From contig NC_014618.1 in the NCBI RefSeq assembly GCF_000164865.1, positions 1,984,001 through 2,048,000 on the forward strand: DNA of 64,000 nt, written 5' to 3'. Source of the stretch: [Enterobacter] lignolyticus SCF1. Lineage in GTDB: Bacteria > Pseudomonadota > Gammaproteobacteria > Enterobacterales > Enterobacteriaceae. A program made the position numbers and the translations under genes. This document shows, piece by piece, positions 16,339-24,673 of this stretch. The notes under the pieces were generated by a model. That model saw nothing but the letters and a program-made list of their open reading frames with translations. It was not told the DNA's origin and searched no databases. The first letter of the stretch is position 1. Every line of letters begins with the position of its first letter.

Positions 16339-16561
16339 GGCTCACTCGGCGTAAATGGCTGATCGCAGTATGGTACCGCGCCAGCCGGTCGGCAATGCGG
16401 AGAAAAGCCGCTGGATCGTGCGCCAGTTTTCGCAACGGCAAAAGTGTGACTCCCTTTTTAGTTTATAAAACCTGATTTCATAAAAATTGAATCCATGTTT
16501 TTTGTCGCGTAAAGTGGAGGTATATACGCGTTTACCGCGAAAACCACGCAGGAGAAAATGA

Positions 16562-17200
16562 ATGAAAATCGCACTGATGATGGAAAACAGCCAGGCAGGC
16601 AAAAATGCCGTCATCCTTAATGAACTTAACGCCGTCGCCAGTGAAAAAGGGTTCCCGGTATTTAACGTCGGGATGAGCGATGAGCAGGATCACCATCTGA
16701 CCTATATTCACCTTGGGATTATGGCCAGCATTCTGCTCAACGCCAGAGCGGTGGATTTCGTGGTTACCGGATGCGGCACCGGGCAGGGGGCGCTGATGTC
16801 GCTGAACATTCACCCGGGCGTGGTGTGCGGCTACTGCATCGACCCGGCGGACGCGTTCCTGTTTGCGCAAATCAACAACGGCAACGCGCTGTCGCTGCCG
16901 TTTGCTAAAGGGTTTGGCTGGGGGGCGGAGCTGAACGTGCGCTTCATCTTTGAGAAAGCGTTCACCGGGCGTAAGGGCGAGGGCTATCCGCCGGAGCGTA
17001 AAGAGCCGCAGGTTCGCAACGCCGGGATCCTGAACCAGGTAAAAGCCGCGGTCGTGAAAGAGAACTATCTTGATACCCTGCGCGCCATCGATCCTGAGCT
17101 CGTGAAGACGGCCGTGTCCGGCCTGCGCTTCCAGCAGTGTTTCTTTGAACACGGCCAGGATAAAGAGATTGAGGCTTTTGTCCGCCAGATCCTCGCCTGA
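16562..17200 (+). CDS. RpiB/LacA/LacB family sugar-phosphate isomerase-like protein
   Basis: 212 residues, longer than typical RpiB (~150) because of a C-terminal extension of ~60 residues. The N-terminal part has the family motif VVTGCGTGQG with catalytic-type C71, and H45/H50 in QDHHLTYIHLG. Members interconvert aldose and ketose phosphates. The substrate is unknown. It is a single gene, with no kinase or sugar transporter alongside. No E. coli K-12 counterpart in this interval; related genes occur at this place in some other enterobacteria. Followed by its own terminator. Confidence 0.8.
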   Translation: MKIALMMENSQAGKNAVILNELNAVASEKGFPVFNVGMSDEQDHHLTYIHLGIMASILLNARAVDFVVTGCGTGQGALMSLNIHPGVVCGYCIDPADAFLFAQINNGNALSLPFAKGFGWGAELNVRFIFEKAFTGRKGEGYPPERKEPQVRNAGILNQVKAAVVKENYLDTLRAIDPELVKTAVSGLRFQQCFFEHGQDKEIEAFVRQILA

Positions 17201-17208
17201 TACGCGAT

Positions 17209-17236
17209 AGCCCGGTAGACGCGCTACCGGGCTTTT
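17209..17236. terminator. terminator shared by the isomerase and exporter genes
   Basis: AGCCCGGTAG / CTACCGGGCT stem, loop ACGCG, TTTT on the + strand. The exporter stop codon (minus strand) lies inside the right arm. Confidence 0.8.
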
Positions 17237-18645
17237 CTCGATACCGAACTTCCCGCCTCTTTTGCCAGCGTCAGCGTATCCACCATCCCGGCCAGGCATA
17301 TCAGGGCGATGAACACAAACGCCAGGCGAAAACTGATCCCGGGAATCGTCGTCAGCGCAAACCCCTCCGCGACTTTCTCCCCCAGCCGAATGCCGATGGC
17401 GCCCAGGGTTATCCCGAGGCCGACGGCGAGCTGCGTGGCGGTACTGAACAGCGTATTGGCATAGCTCATCTGTCCGGACGGCACATCGGCAAACGCCAGG
17501 GTGCTGACGCCGGTAAACTGGATGGAGCGAAACACCCCGCCGAGATACAGCATGACCAGCGTAACCCATACCGGCGTGGACGGCGTGAGCCATGCGCAGG
17601 CCAGCAGGGCCAGCACGTTCAGCATACCGTTTATCAGCAGCAGCTTGCGAAAGCCGAGCCAGCGGATAAGCGGCGTGGTGGCGGGCTTAATGGTCAGATT
17701 GCCGACAAACACGGCGAGGACCAGCAGGCCCGCATGAAACGGATCCATTCCGAATCCCACCTGAAACAGCAGCGGCAGTAAAAACGGGACGGCGCTGATG
17801 GCGGCGCGAAAAAGCGAGCCGCCGTACAGGGTGACGCGAAACGTGGGGATCTGCAGCGCATCCAGGCGAATCATCGGCCATGCGGCGCGGCGAAAATGAC
17901 GGACAGCAAACAAAAAGGCGGCGATGCCGAGGGTGAATAAGCCCAGTGAAACCGACAGCCTGGCGTGCCCGGCGCCCAGGGTTTCCATCGCATACACCAG
18001 GCTGACCATCGCGACAGACGTCGCCACAAAACCGGGAAGGTCAAACGGGCGTCGCGACTCGTCGCGAATGTCCGGAATAATACGCAGCGCCAGTACGATT
18101 GCAAGGAGGCCGAGCGGAACGTTGATAAAGAAGATCCAGCGCCAGCTGGCATAGCTGGTGATGAAGCCGCCAAGCGGCGGGCCGATAATCGGCGCAACCA
18201 GCGCGGGCCAGGTCAGGGTGGCGATGGCGGTGATGAGCTGATGCTTCGGCGTGGTGCGCAGTACGGCAAGACGGCCGACGGGCACCATCAGCGCGCCGCC
18301 TGTGCCCTGTAAGATGCGCATGGCGACAAAACCGTCGACGCTGGTCGCGAGACCGCAAAAAACGGAAGCAAGGGTGAAGATAGCCAGCGCCAGCGAGAAG
18401 ATCCTGCGGGCGCCGAAGCGGTCGGCTATCCAGCCGCTGGCGGGGATAAGTACGGCAAGCGTAATCAGATAGGCGCTGATGCCGACGTTAAGCGCCACGG
18501 CCTGCACGCCGAAGCTGGTCGCCATATCGGGCAGCGCGGTCGCGATCACCGTGCCGTCAAGAAACTCCATGAAAAACGCGCCGGCGACCAGCAATGCCGC
18601 CGGCGATACGCCGCGCTGCTCTGTGCGGGGGCTATTCTCGTTCAT
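17224..18645 (-). CDS. MFS transporter, DHA2 (14-TM drug:H+ antiporter) family
   Basis: 473 residues with about 14 hydrophobic segments. DHA2 signatures: FLDGTVIATALPDMA in TM1, GWIADRFGARR (motif A) after TM2, LQGTGGALMVPVGR (motif B), and PLGGFITSYASWRWIFFINVPLG (partly shown, motif C region). Similar in style to MdtD/EmrB. Likely an inner-membrane exporter of unknown substrate. There is no EmrA-type adaptor or regulator next to it. Absent from the E. coli yecR-azuC gap, so it is an accessory backbone gene. Confidence 0.85.
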   Translation of the reverse strand: MNENSPRTEQRGVSPAALLVAGAFFMEFLDGTVIATALPDMATSFGVQAVALNVGISAYLITLAVLIPASGWIADRFGARRIFSLALAIFTLASVFCGLATSVDGFVAMRILQGTGGALMVPVGRLAVLRTTPKHQLITAIATLTWPALVAPIIGPPLGGFITSYASWRWIFFINVPLGLLAIVLALRIIPDIRDESRRPFDLPGFVATSVAMVSLVYAMETLGAGHARLSVSLGLFTLGIAAFLFAVRHFRRAAWPMIRLDALQIPTFRVTLYGGSLFRAAISAVPFLLPLLFQVGFGMDPFHAGLLVLAVFVGNLTIKPATTPLIRWLGFRKLLLINGMLNVLALLACAWLTPSTPVWVTLVMLYLGGVFRSIQFTGVSTLAFADVPSGQMSYANTLFSTATQLAVGLGITLGAIGIRLGEKVAEGFALTTIPGISFRLAFVFIALICLAGMVDTLTLAKEAGSSVSRKAR

Positions 18646-18780
18646 TAATGCCTTACCGTATCAAAAATTTTTATAAAATTTACAAAATTTGTAGAATCCA
18701 TAACTACAGGATTTTTCAGCATTTTTGTTGAATTATTTAACATTTCAGGAATTTTCTTTGCGACAGGCATCACAACTCGG

Positions 18781-18808
18781 TTGATTTTTGTGATGTATGT
18801 CATATTAT
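18781..18808 (+). promoter_or_regulatory. azuCR promoter with overlapping CRP-like site
   Basis: TTGATT (18781-18786), 16-bp spacer, TATTAT (18803-18808). A CRP-like site TGTGATGTATGTCATA (18789-18804) fills the spacer, so bound CRP would block the promoter. This agrees with CRP repression reported for E. coli azuCR. Confidence 0.6.
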
Positions 18809-18851
18809 TACCCGCAGACAGTAACACCTGAATAACAAACCGGGGCATCAC

Positions 18852-18938
18852 ATGAAACTGCGTAAAATCCTGAAGAGCATGTTCGACAACTACTGCAAAA
18901 CGTTTAAAGACGTACCGCCAGGCAACATGTTCCGTTAA
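18852..18938 (+). CDS. azuC: AzuC, 28-residue small membrane-associated protein
   Basis: The 28 codons (MKLRKILKSMFDNYC...PPGNMFR) differ from E. coli AzuC at one position that I can recall (Asn to Asp at residue 12). The sequence is basic and amphipathic, consistent with the reported membrane association; E. coli AzuC binds and stimulates the aerobic glycerol-3-phosphate dehydrogenase GlpD. The gene is easily missed by annotation because of its length. Its stop runs straight into the A-run of the terminator. Confidence 0.93.
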   Translation: MKLRKILKSMFDNYCKTFKDVPPGNMFR

Positions 18939-18939
18939 A

Positions 18940-18966
18940 AAAAAACCTGCTTCGGCAGGTTTTTTT
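18940..18966 (+). terminator. terminator of azuCR
   Basis: AACCTGC-TTCG-GCAGGTT hairpin with an A-run before and seven T after, starting right behind the azuC stop. Confidence 0.88.
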
Positions 18967-19021
18967 CGTTCTGACGTCCGGAATCAGGTTACTATGGCGC
19001 TCCTGAGAAAAGGAGTAAAAC

Positions 19022-19273
19022 ATGTCCCAGAACCTGACTGCAAATGATGAACTGGTCTCCGACGTTGTCGCCTGCCAGCTGGTCATTAAGCAAATTCTTG
19101 ATGTGATTGACGTCATCGCCCCTGTTGAAGTTCGTGAGAAGATGGCAAGCCAGCTGCGCGCCATTGATTTCAGCAGCCATCCAGCCTCCGCTGACCCGGT
19201 GACTCTGCGCGCCATCCAGAAAGCGATCGCCCTGATTGAGCTGAAGTTCACGCCGCAGGAAGGTACGCACTAG
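19022..19273 (+). CDS. yecJ: YecJ, DUF2766 protein
   Basis: 83 residues, the same length as E. coli YecJ, with AAGGAG six bases before ATG. Acidic-to-neutral, mostly helical, no signal or membrane segment. Function unknown. Same neighbour order (azuC, yecJ) as E. coli, but a Dcu-type transporter then separates it from ftnB. Confidence 0.9.
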   Translation: MSQNLTANDELVSDVVACQLVIKQILDVIDVIAPVEVREKMASQLRAIDFSSHPASADPVTLRAIQKAIALIELKFTPQEGTH

Positions 19274-19279
19274 CAGTAA

Positions 19280-19311
19280 AAAAATAACGGCGCCGCGGCG
19301 CCGTTATTTTT
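19280..19311. terminator. 32-bp perfect palindrome, bidirectional terminator
   Basis: Two 16-nt arms without loop centred at 19295/19296 (core GGCGCCGCGGCGCC) with A and T runs at the ends, between the convergent yecJ and dcu genes. Confidence 0.85.
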
Positions 19312-19324
19312 ACCCCGTAGTCGT

Positions 19325-20668
19325 TCAGAAAAACGCTTCAACCAGCAGATAGCTGGCGACGCAGGCGCTGCTGACGCCAATCAGTCCTGGCAGAATGAAG
19401 CTATGGTTAATGATGAATTTCCCGATACGCGTGGTGCCTGAGCGGTCAAAACCGATACAGGCCAGGTCGCTGGGGTAGGTCGGCAGCACGAAATAGCCAT
19501 AGGCCGCCGGGAAGAAGGCGATCAGCATCTTCGGCTCTACGCCGAGCATCAGCCCCATTGGCGCGACGGCGGTTAGCGCGGCGGCCTGGCTGTTCACCAG
19601 CTTGGAGACGAGGAACAGCACCAGCGCATAGGTCCACGGATGGCTCTTCACTACCCCTTCGAGCGCCATTTTCAGCTCCACCAGATGCGCCTGGAAGAAG
19701 GTGTCGCTCATCCATGCCACGCCGAACACCGAGAATATCGCCACCATACCGGCCTTGAAGACCGGACCGTTGGAAATTGAGGCCGCATTGACCTTGCAGA
19801 CCAGCAGGATCACCGCACCGGCGATCAGCATCATCATCTGAATCACCAGGTTCATCGACAGCGGCGAGAGCTTGCCTTTTACTTCGAAAGACGGGCGCAG
19901 CTCCGGCAGCGCGCCGAGCAGCACGACCACCAGGATGCCGGCGAAAAAGATCCAGGTCGACCAGGTGGCCTCCCGGGAGAAGCGCTGATTCAGCAGCGTT
20001 TCGCTGCCGCCATAGATAAATTCACGCTGTTTCGGATCCTTAAGTTTTTCCTGAAACTCTTCGTCATCCGCCAGGTTTTTACCGCGGCGCAGGCTCCACA
20101 GCGCGGCGATCGCGACGCCGAACAGGGAGGCGGGCACCGAAATGGCGAGGATCTCAAGGATGCTCCAGGCATGTCCGATCCCGTGCTGGGCGCCAAGAAT
20201 GGAGACCAGGGACACTACGGCAACGGATACCGGCGACGCGGTGATCGCCATCTGCGAGGCGACGGAGGCGACCGCCATCGGACGCTCCGGACGAATGCCT
20301 TTCTTCAGCGCGATATCGCTGATAATCGGGAACATGGTGTACACCACGTGCCCGGTGCCGCACAAAAACGTCAGCGTCCAGGTCGTGAACGGCGCCAGCA
20401 GGGTAATGTGCTGCGGGTGCTTACGCAGCAGCTTTTCCGCACACTGCATCATCACGTTTAGCCCGCCTGCCGTTTGCAACGTTGCCGCGCAGCCGATGAC
20501 CGCGAGAATCGTGAGCATGACGTCGACCGGTGGTTTTCCGGGCTCAAGGCCGAAGACAAAACTCAGAATAAAAAGGCCTATCCCGCTGATAAGCCCCAGC
20601 CCCATACCGCCAAACCGGGTTCCGACCAGCAGGCAGACGATAATGACAACAAACTCAAGAGTAACCAT
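19325..20668 (-). CDS. anaerobic C4-dicarboxylate transporter, DcuB-like
   Basis: 447 residues; E. coli DcuB has 446. Conserved stretches of the DcuA/DcuB family are clear: EPGKPPVDVMLTILAVIG, LCGTGHVVYT, GIRPERPMA, SKLVNSQAAALTA, and FDRSGTTRIGKFIINHSFI. Inner-membrane fumarate/succinate antiport or aspartate uptake during anaerobic growth. Start MVTLEFVVII fits the family. It interrupts the E. coli order yecJ-ftnB. No fumarase or aspartase gene nearby. Whether it is the main DcuB or a paralogue cannot be told from this window. Confidence 0.9.
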   Translation of the reverse strand: MVTLEFVVIIVCLLVGTRFGGMGLGLISGIGLFILSFVFGLEPGKPPVDVMLTILAVIGCAATLQTAGGLNVMMQCAEKLLRKHPQHITLLAPFTTWTLTFLCGTGHVVYTMFPIISDIALKKGIRPERPMAVASVASQMAITASPVSVAVVSLVSILGAQHGIGHAWSILEILAISVPASLFGVAIAALWSLRRGKNLADDEEFQEKLKDPKQREFIYGGSETLLNQRFSREATWSTWIFFAGILVVVLLGALPELRPSFEVKGKLSPLSMNLVIQMMMLIAGAVILLVCKVNAASISNGPVFKAGMVAIFSVFGVAWMSDTFFQAHLVELKMALEGVVKSHPWTYALVLFLVSKLVNSQAAALTAVAPMGLMLGVEPKMLIAFFPAAYGYFVLPTYPSDLACIGFDRSGTTRIGKFIINHSFILPGLIGVSSACVASYLLVEAFF

Positions 20669-20850
20669 GTAGCACCTGTCTCATCCAATAAGAATGAACA
20701 AATCATTACATGTTGTAGGGATATGCATTGAGAGGAAGATCTGATTTATAAGTTTAAGAAAAACAAATGGTTGTATACATTTTTTTAACAAATGCAAGGG
20801 CGGTGAGGAAACAGCGGGAGAAACGAGCGGCGCGGGCCGCTCTGGTAAAG

Positions 20851-21354
20851 TTAATGCATCTGGTTATTGACCACATTACGCAGGTGCTGATCGGTCTGGT
20901 GCATGCACAACCCGGCGCGGCGGGCGCTGCGTACTTCGTCAAGGATGGTCTGCAGCAACACGCCGTCCTGCTGCTGGGCCTGCTGCATGGTATTCAGAAA
21001 GCGAAGCGTGCTGTCGTCATGCAGCGCTTTGGCTTCTTTCGTGAGCGCTGACAGCGTACTGCTGCGCTGCTGATGTTCGTTAAGGGTTTTCAGAAAAAGC
21101 TCTTCGAGCGTATCGCAATTGTCGTCGCAGGCGTGCTCGGCCTTAACGACGGGGAAGGCGCCGGCTTTCTTCATAAAGTCGAAAACCTGCATCATATGCG
21201 TCACGTTGGATTGCGCCTGCGACCGCAGAAACGTCGCGGTTCCCGTCAGCTTGTGTTCTGAGCACCAGTCGCTCAGATGCAGGTAAAGGTTAGACGCGTA
21301 GAACTCCAGGTTCATTTGGGCGTTGAGTTTTTGGACCATTCCCGGGACTGCCAT
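20851..21354 (-). CDS. ftnB: FtnB, ferritin-like protein
   Basis: 167 residues from MAVPGMVQKL, which has TAAGGAT upstream and matches E. coli FtnB (167 aa). A start 26 codons further upstream is possible in frame but not conserved. Ferritin four-helix fold. The ferroxidase pattern is altered: E17 and H53 remain, but the site equivalent to FtnA E50 is Asn (SNVTHM), as in E. coli and Salmonella FtnB. In Salmonella FtnB helps repair iron-sulfur clusters under oxidative stress. C-terminal tail has several His and Cys (GLCMHQTDQH). Confidence 0.92.
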   Translation of the reverse strand: MAVPGMVQKLNAQMNLEFYASNLYLHLSDWCSEHKLTGTATFLRSQAQSNVTHMMQVFDFMKKAGAFPVVKAEHACDDNCDTLEELFLKTLNEHQQRSSTLSALTKEAKALHDDSTLRFLNTMQQAQQQDGVLLQTILDEVRSARRAGLCMHQTDQHLRNVVNNQMH

Positions 21355-22115
21355 ACAAATATCCTTATTTATCAGATGAGACGTCACATGCCGATCGTCG
21401 CATAGTCCTGAAATGAAATAGCTGCAAACCATGCACCATTCAGCATCAATGCAAATAACTGATGAGTGACCGTGTCGACATTCATTGTCTGGTCATCTTT
21501 AGAATACGCTGATTAGCCACATAAGAAAACTCTTAAGTCATGGGTTTTACGTTTCGTTACAACACGGAAAAAATATTATGCATTACAGGTTGTTATATAT
21601 TTCTCTTATATTTAAGGCCGTATGACGCCTAAGATTTTTGTTCTGGATGTCCGCCGTTAAGCGCGGGCCGGATATATAAATGATAATGATTATCGCGGTG
21701 CTATCAATATATTCAGCTTGCTGCTGAACGCGGCCCTGCCAGGAAATTTGTGGCAGATCGTCTTTTGTAATGATGCTGACGGACGCCGGCTGACGGCTGC
21801 CTGGGCGTGCCGGAATACGAGGGTGGAGAGGATAAGGATTCACTGGCTGTTAACATAGAGGATCCTGCTATAAGATAAATTATTTGTCTGACAAATATAT
21901 CGTGCTTTATGTCATTATCCGCTGAGTTTATGCACGCAATTACTGTAATTCTGCGGTGTGATGATCCTCTCCTATGGAGAATTAATTTCCCGCTATTAAT
22001 GTTCTCACGGCGCTAGTGTCTCAAGTGAAAACCGCTAATGCCTTGTTTTATGTCTGATAAATAATTTTTACCCGATTATTCCCTACATAAAAGAACATTA
22101 AAGCTGGAGTTTACC
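21355..22115. other. 761-bp ftnB-araF intergenic control region
   Basis: Divergent promoters of ftnB and araF. Visible elements: a near-consensus Fur box (21681-21695), an imperfect inverted repeat AAATTATTTGTCTGACA at 21877-21893 with its partner at 22051-22067, and three CGCTA direct repeats at 21991, 22011 and 22033 (20 and 22 bp apart) upstream of araF, which may be AraC half-sites. No reading frame here looks real. Confidence 0.55.
21681..21695. promoter_or_regulatory. candidate Fur box
   Basis: TGATAATGATTATCG matches the 7-1-7 Fur motif TGATAAT-N-ATTATCA at 14 of 15 positions and contains a perfect 6-1-6 palindrome. It is ~330 bp from the ftnB start and ~420 bp from araF, too far for simple repression of either start codon, so its target transcript is unclear. 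Confidence 0.6.
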
Positions 22116-23096
22116 ATGCACAAATTTACTAAAGCCCTGGCAGCCATTGGTCTGGCGGCGGTTATGTCACAATCGGCTATCGCCCAGACCGTGAAGCTGG
22201 GTTTTCTGGTGAAGCAGCCGGAGGAGCCCTGGTTTCAGACCGAATGGCGCTTTGCGGATAAAGCCGGGAAAGACTTAGGCTTCGAGGCGATTAAAATCGC
22301 CGTCCCGGACGGTGAGAAAACCCTTAATGCGATTGATAGCCTGGCCGCCAGCGGCGCAAAAGGGTTTGTTATCTGTACGCCGGATCCGAAATTAGGCCCG
22401 GCGATTGTGGCGAAAGCGCGCGGCTATGATATGAAGGTAATCACCGTCGACGATCAGTTCGTCAACGCCAAAGGGAAGCCGATGGAGGACGTGCCGCTGG
22501 TGATGATGGCCGCCAGCGAGATTGGTGCGCGCCAGGGCGAGGAACTGTATAAGGAAATGCAAAAACGCGGCTGGGATGTCAAAGAGACCGCCGTTATGGC
22601 GATCACCGCCAACGAGCTGGACACCGCCCGCCGCCGTACCTCCGGATCGATGGACGCGCTGAAAAAAGCGGGTTTCCCGGAAAAACAAATCTATCAGGTG
22701 CCGACCAAATCTAACGATATTCCCGGCGCGTTCGATGCCGGTAACTCGCTGCTGGTGCAGCATCCGGGCGTTAAGCACTGGCTGGTGCTTGGCATGAACG
22801 ATAACACCGTCCTCGGCGGCGTACGGGCAACCGAAGGGCAGGGCTTTAAAGCGGCAGATGTCATCGGTATCGGCATCAACGGCGTGGATGCGGTCAATGA
22901 GCTTTCTAAAGCTCAGCCCACCGGCTTCTATGGCTCGCTGCTGCCGAGCCCGGACGTGCATGGCTATAAGACCAGCGAAATGCTCTACAACTGGGTGCAA
23001 AAAGGCGCTGAGCCGCCGAAATTCACCGCCGTTACCGATGTGGTGCTGATAACCCGCGACAACTTCAAGCAGGAGTTGGCGAAAAAAGGGCTGTAA
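22116..23096 (+). CDS. araF: AraF, periplasmic L-arabinose-binding protein
   Basis: 326 residues. Sec signal peptide MHKFTKALAAIGLAAVMSQS with cleavage after ...AIAQ or AIA. The mature protein starts with the KLGFLVKQPEEPWFQTEW ligand-binding segment known from E. coli AraF, and MNDNTVLGGVRATEGQG is also conserved. High-affinity arabinose capture for the AraGH ABC importer. First gene of araFGH; induction by AraC with CRP is expected. The C-terminus is 3 residues shorter than E. coli. Confidence 0.95.
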   Translation: MHKFTKALAAIGLAAVMSQSAIAQTVKLGFLVKQPEEPWFQTEWRFADKAGKDLGFEAIKIAVPDGEKTLNAIDSLAASGAKGFVICTPDPKLGPAIVAKARGYDMKVITVDDQFVNAKGKPMEDVPLVMMAASEIGARQGEELYKEMQKRGWDVKETAVMAITANELDTARRRTSGSMDALKKAGFPEKQIYQVPTKSNDIPGAFDAGNSLLVQHPGVKHWLVLGMNDNTVLGGVRATEGQGFKAADVIGIGINGVDAVNELSKAQPTGFYGSLLPSPDVHGYKTSEMLYNWVQKGAEPPKFTAVTDVVLITRDNFKQELAKKGL

Positions 23097-23144
23097 CAGC
23101 CGGTGAAGCCGCCCCCGGCGGCAGTACAGCGTGATGGAGTGATT

Positions 23145-24659
23145 ATGCAACAGTCGCAACCTTATCTTTCGTTTCGCGGAATCAGCAAATCTTTCCCCGG
23201 GGTTAAGGCCTTATCCGACATCAGTTTTGACTGCTACGCCGGACAGGTCCATGCCCTGATGGGGGAGAATGGCGCGGGTAAATCCACGCTGCTGAAAATT
23301 CTCAGCGGAAACTATGCTCCCACGGCCGGTACGCTGGTGCTGCGCGGTGAGGAGACGGTCTTCCCCAATACCACGGCTGCGCTTAACGCCGGGGTGGCGA
23401 TTATCTATCAGGAGCTGCATCTGGTGCCGGAAATGACGGTAGCAGAGAACATCTGGCTGGGGCAGTTGCCCCATAAAGGCGGGATCGTCAACCGCTCGCT
23501 GCTGAACTATGAGGCCCGTCTGCAGCTGGAACATCTGGGTCTGGATATCGATCCGCAGACGCCGCTGAAGTATCTCTCCATCGGCCAGTGGCAGATGGTG
23601 GAAATTGCCAAAGCGCTGGCCAGAAACGCCAAGGTCATCGCTTTTGACGAACCGACGAGCTCCCTGTCGGCGCGTGAGATAGAAAACCTGTTCCGGGTGA
23701 TTCGCGAACTGCGCAACGAAGGGCGGGTGATCGTGTACGTTTCACACCGGATGGAGGAGATTTTCGCCCTCAGCGACGCCATTACGGTGTTTAAGGACGG
23801 CCGCTATGTCTGCACCTTCAGCGATATGCAGCAGGTGAGCCATGACCAGCTGGTGCAGGCGATGGTCGGGCGTGATATCGGCGATATCTACGGCTGGCAG
23901 CCGCGGGAGTATGGCGATGTGCGCCTTCGCCTTGAGCAGGTGAAAGCGCCGGGCGTGCGCGAGCCGATAAGCCTGACGGTGCGCAGCGGCGAAATCGTTG
24001 GCCTGTTCGGGCTGGTCGGCGCCGGGCGCAGCGAACTGATGAAAGGGCTGTTCGGCGCGACGCGCATTACCGCAGGCACCGTGATGATTGACGGCGAGGC
24101 CGTCAATATTCGCAAACCGGCCCACGCGATCCGCGCCGGGATGATGCTCTGCCCGGAGGACCGTAAAGCGGACGGCATCATCCCCGTACATTCGGTGCGG
24201 GACAACATTAATATCAGCGCCAGACGTCGGCACATCCGCGCCGGATGTCTGATAGACAACGCCTGGGAAACCCGCAACGCGCTGCATCACATTCAGTCCC
24301 TGAACATCAAAACGCCGGGAGCGGAGCAGCTGATCATGAACCTGTCGGGGGGCAACCAGCAGAAGGCAATCCTTGGCCGCTGGCTGTCGGAGGAGATGAA
24401 GGTCATCCTGCTTGATGAGCCTACCCGTGGGATTGACGTCGGCGCTAAGCATGAGATCTATAACGTGATTTATGCGCTTGCGGCCTCGGGCGTGGCGGTG
24501 CTCTTCGCGTCGAGCGACCTGCCGGAAGTGCTTGGCGTTGCCGACCGCATTGTTGTGATGCGCGAAGGCGATATCGCCGGAGAGTTGCTGCATGAATCCG
24601 CAAATGAACAGCAGGCGTTAAGCCTGGCGATGCCTAAAATCAGCCAGGCGGTCGCCTGA
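23145..24659 (+). CDS. araG: AraG, L-arabinose ABC importer ATPase
   Basis: 504 residues, equal to E. coli, starting at MQQSQPYLSF; the 14-codon extension upstream lacks a ribosome site and is proline-rich. Two fused ABC domains. The first has Walker A GENGAGKS, signature-like LSIGQWQMVEIAKA and Walker B VIAFDEPTSS. The second has a degenerate Walker A (GLVGAGRSE), LSGGNQQKAIL and VILLDEPTRGIDVG. One functional and one degenerate site is normal for sugar importers of this class. 48 nt downstream of araF. Confidence 0.95.
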   Translation: MQQSQPYLSFRGISKSFPGVKALSDISFDCYAGQVHALMGENGAGKSTLLKILSGNYAPTAGTLVLRGEETVFPNTTAALNAGVAIIYQELHLVPEMTVAENIWLGQLPHKGGIVNRSLLNYEARLQLEHLGLDIDPQTPLKYLSIGQWQMVEIAKALARNAKVIAFDEPTSSLSAREIENLFRVIRELRNEGRVIVYVSHRMEEIFALSDAITVFKDGRYVCTFSDMQQVSHDQLVQAMVGRDIGDIYGWQPREYGDVRLRLEQVKAPGVREPISLTVRSGEIVGLFGLVGAGRSELMKGLFGATRITAGTVMIDGEAVNIRKPAHAIRAGMMLCPEDRKADGIIPVHSVRDNINISARRRHIRAGCLIDNAWETRNALHHIQSLNIKTPGAEQLIMNLSGGNQQKAILGRWLSEEMKVILLDEPTRGIDVGAKHEIYNVIYALAASGVAVLFASSDLPEVLGVADRIVVMREGDIAGELLHESANEQQALSLAMPKISQAVA

Positions 24660-24673
24660 GCGAGGAGTGAACT

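Larger units (their letters stand above)
18815..18966 (+). ncRNA. azuR: AzuCR dual-function RNA
   Basis: Expected transcript from ~7 nt after the -10 to the end of the T-run, ~150 nt (164 nt in E. coli). It encodes AzuC and, by homology, acts as a base-pairing RNA; E. coli AzuR is reported to affect galE and cadA and to pair with FnrS. The start position is inferred from the promoter. Confidence 0.65.

Noticed and set aside
16532..17593. 353-codon minus-strand frame spanning the isomerase and the exporter end
   Set aside because: It covers the opposite strand of the isomerase and reads out of frame through the exporter, across their terminator. Both real genes have recognised motifs.
18645..18851. 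68-codon minus-strand frame overlapping the exporter start
   Set aside because: It covers the azuC promoter on the opposite strand, and the protein is unrecognised.
21583..21843. 86-codon minus-strand frame in the ftnB-araF gap
   Set aside because: No recognised domain or good ribosome site, a run of Ile caused by the ATTATC repeats of the Fur-like box, and no conservation that I know of.
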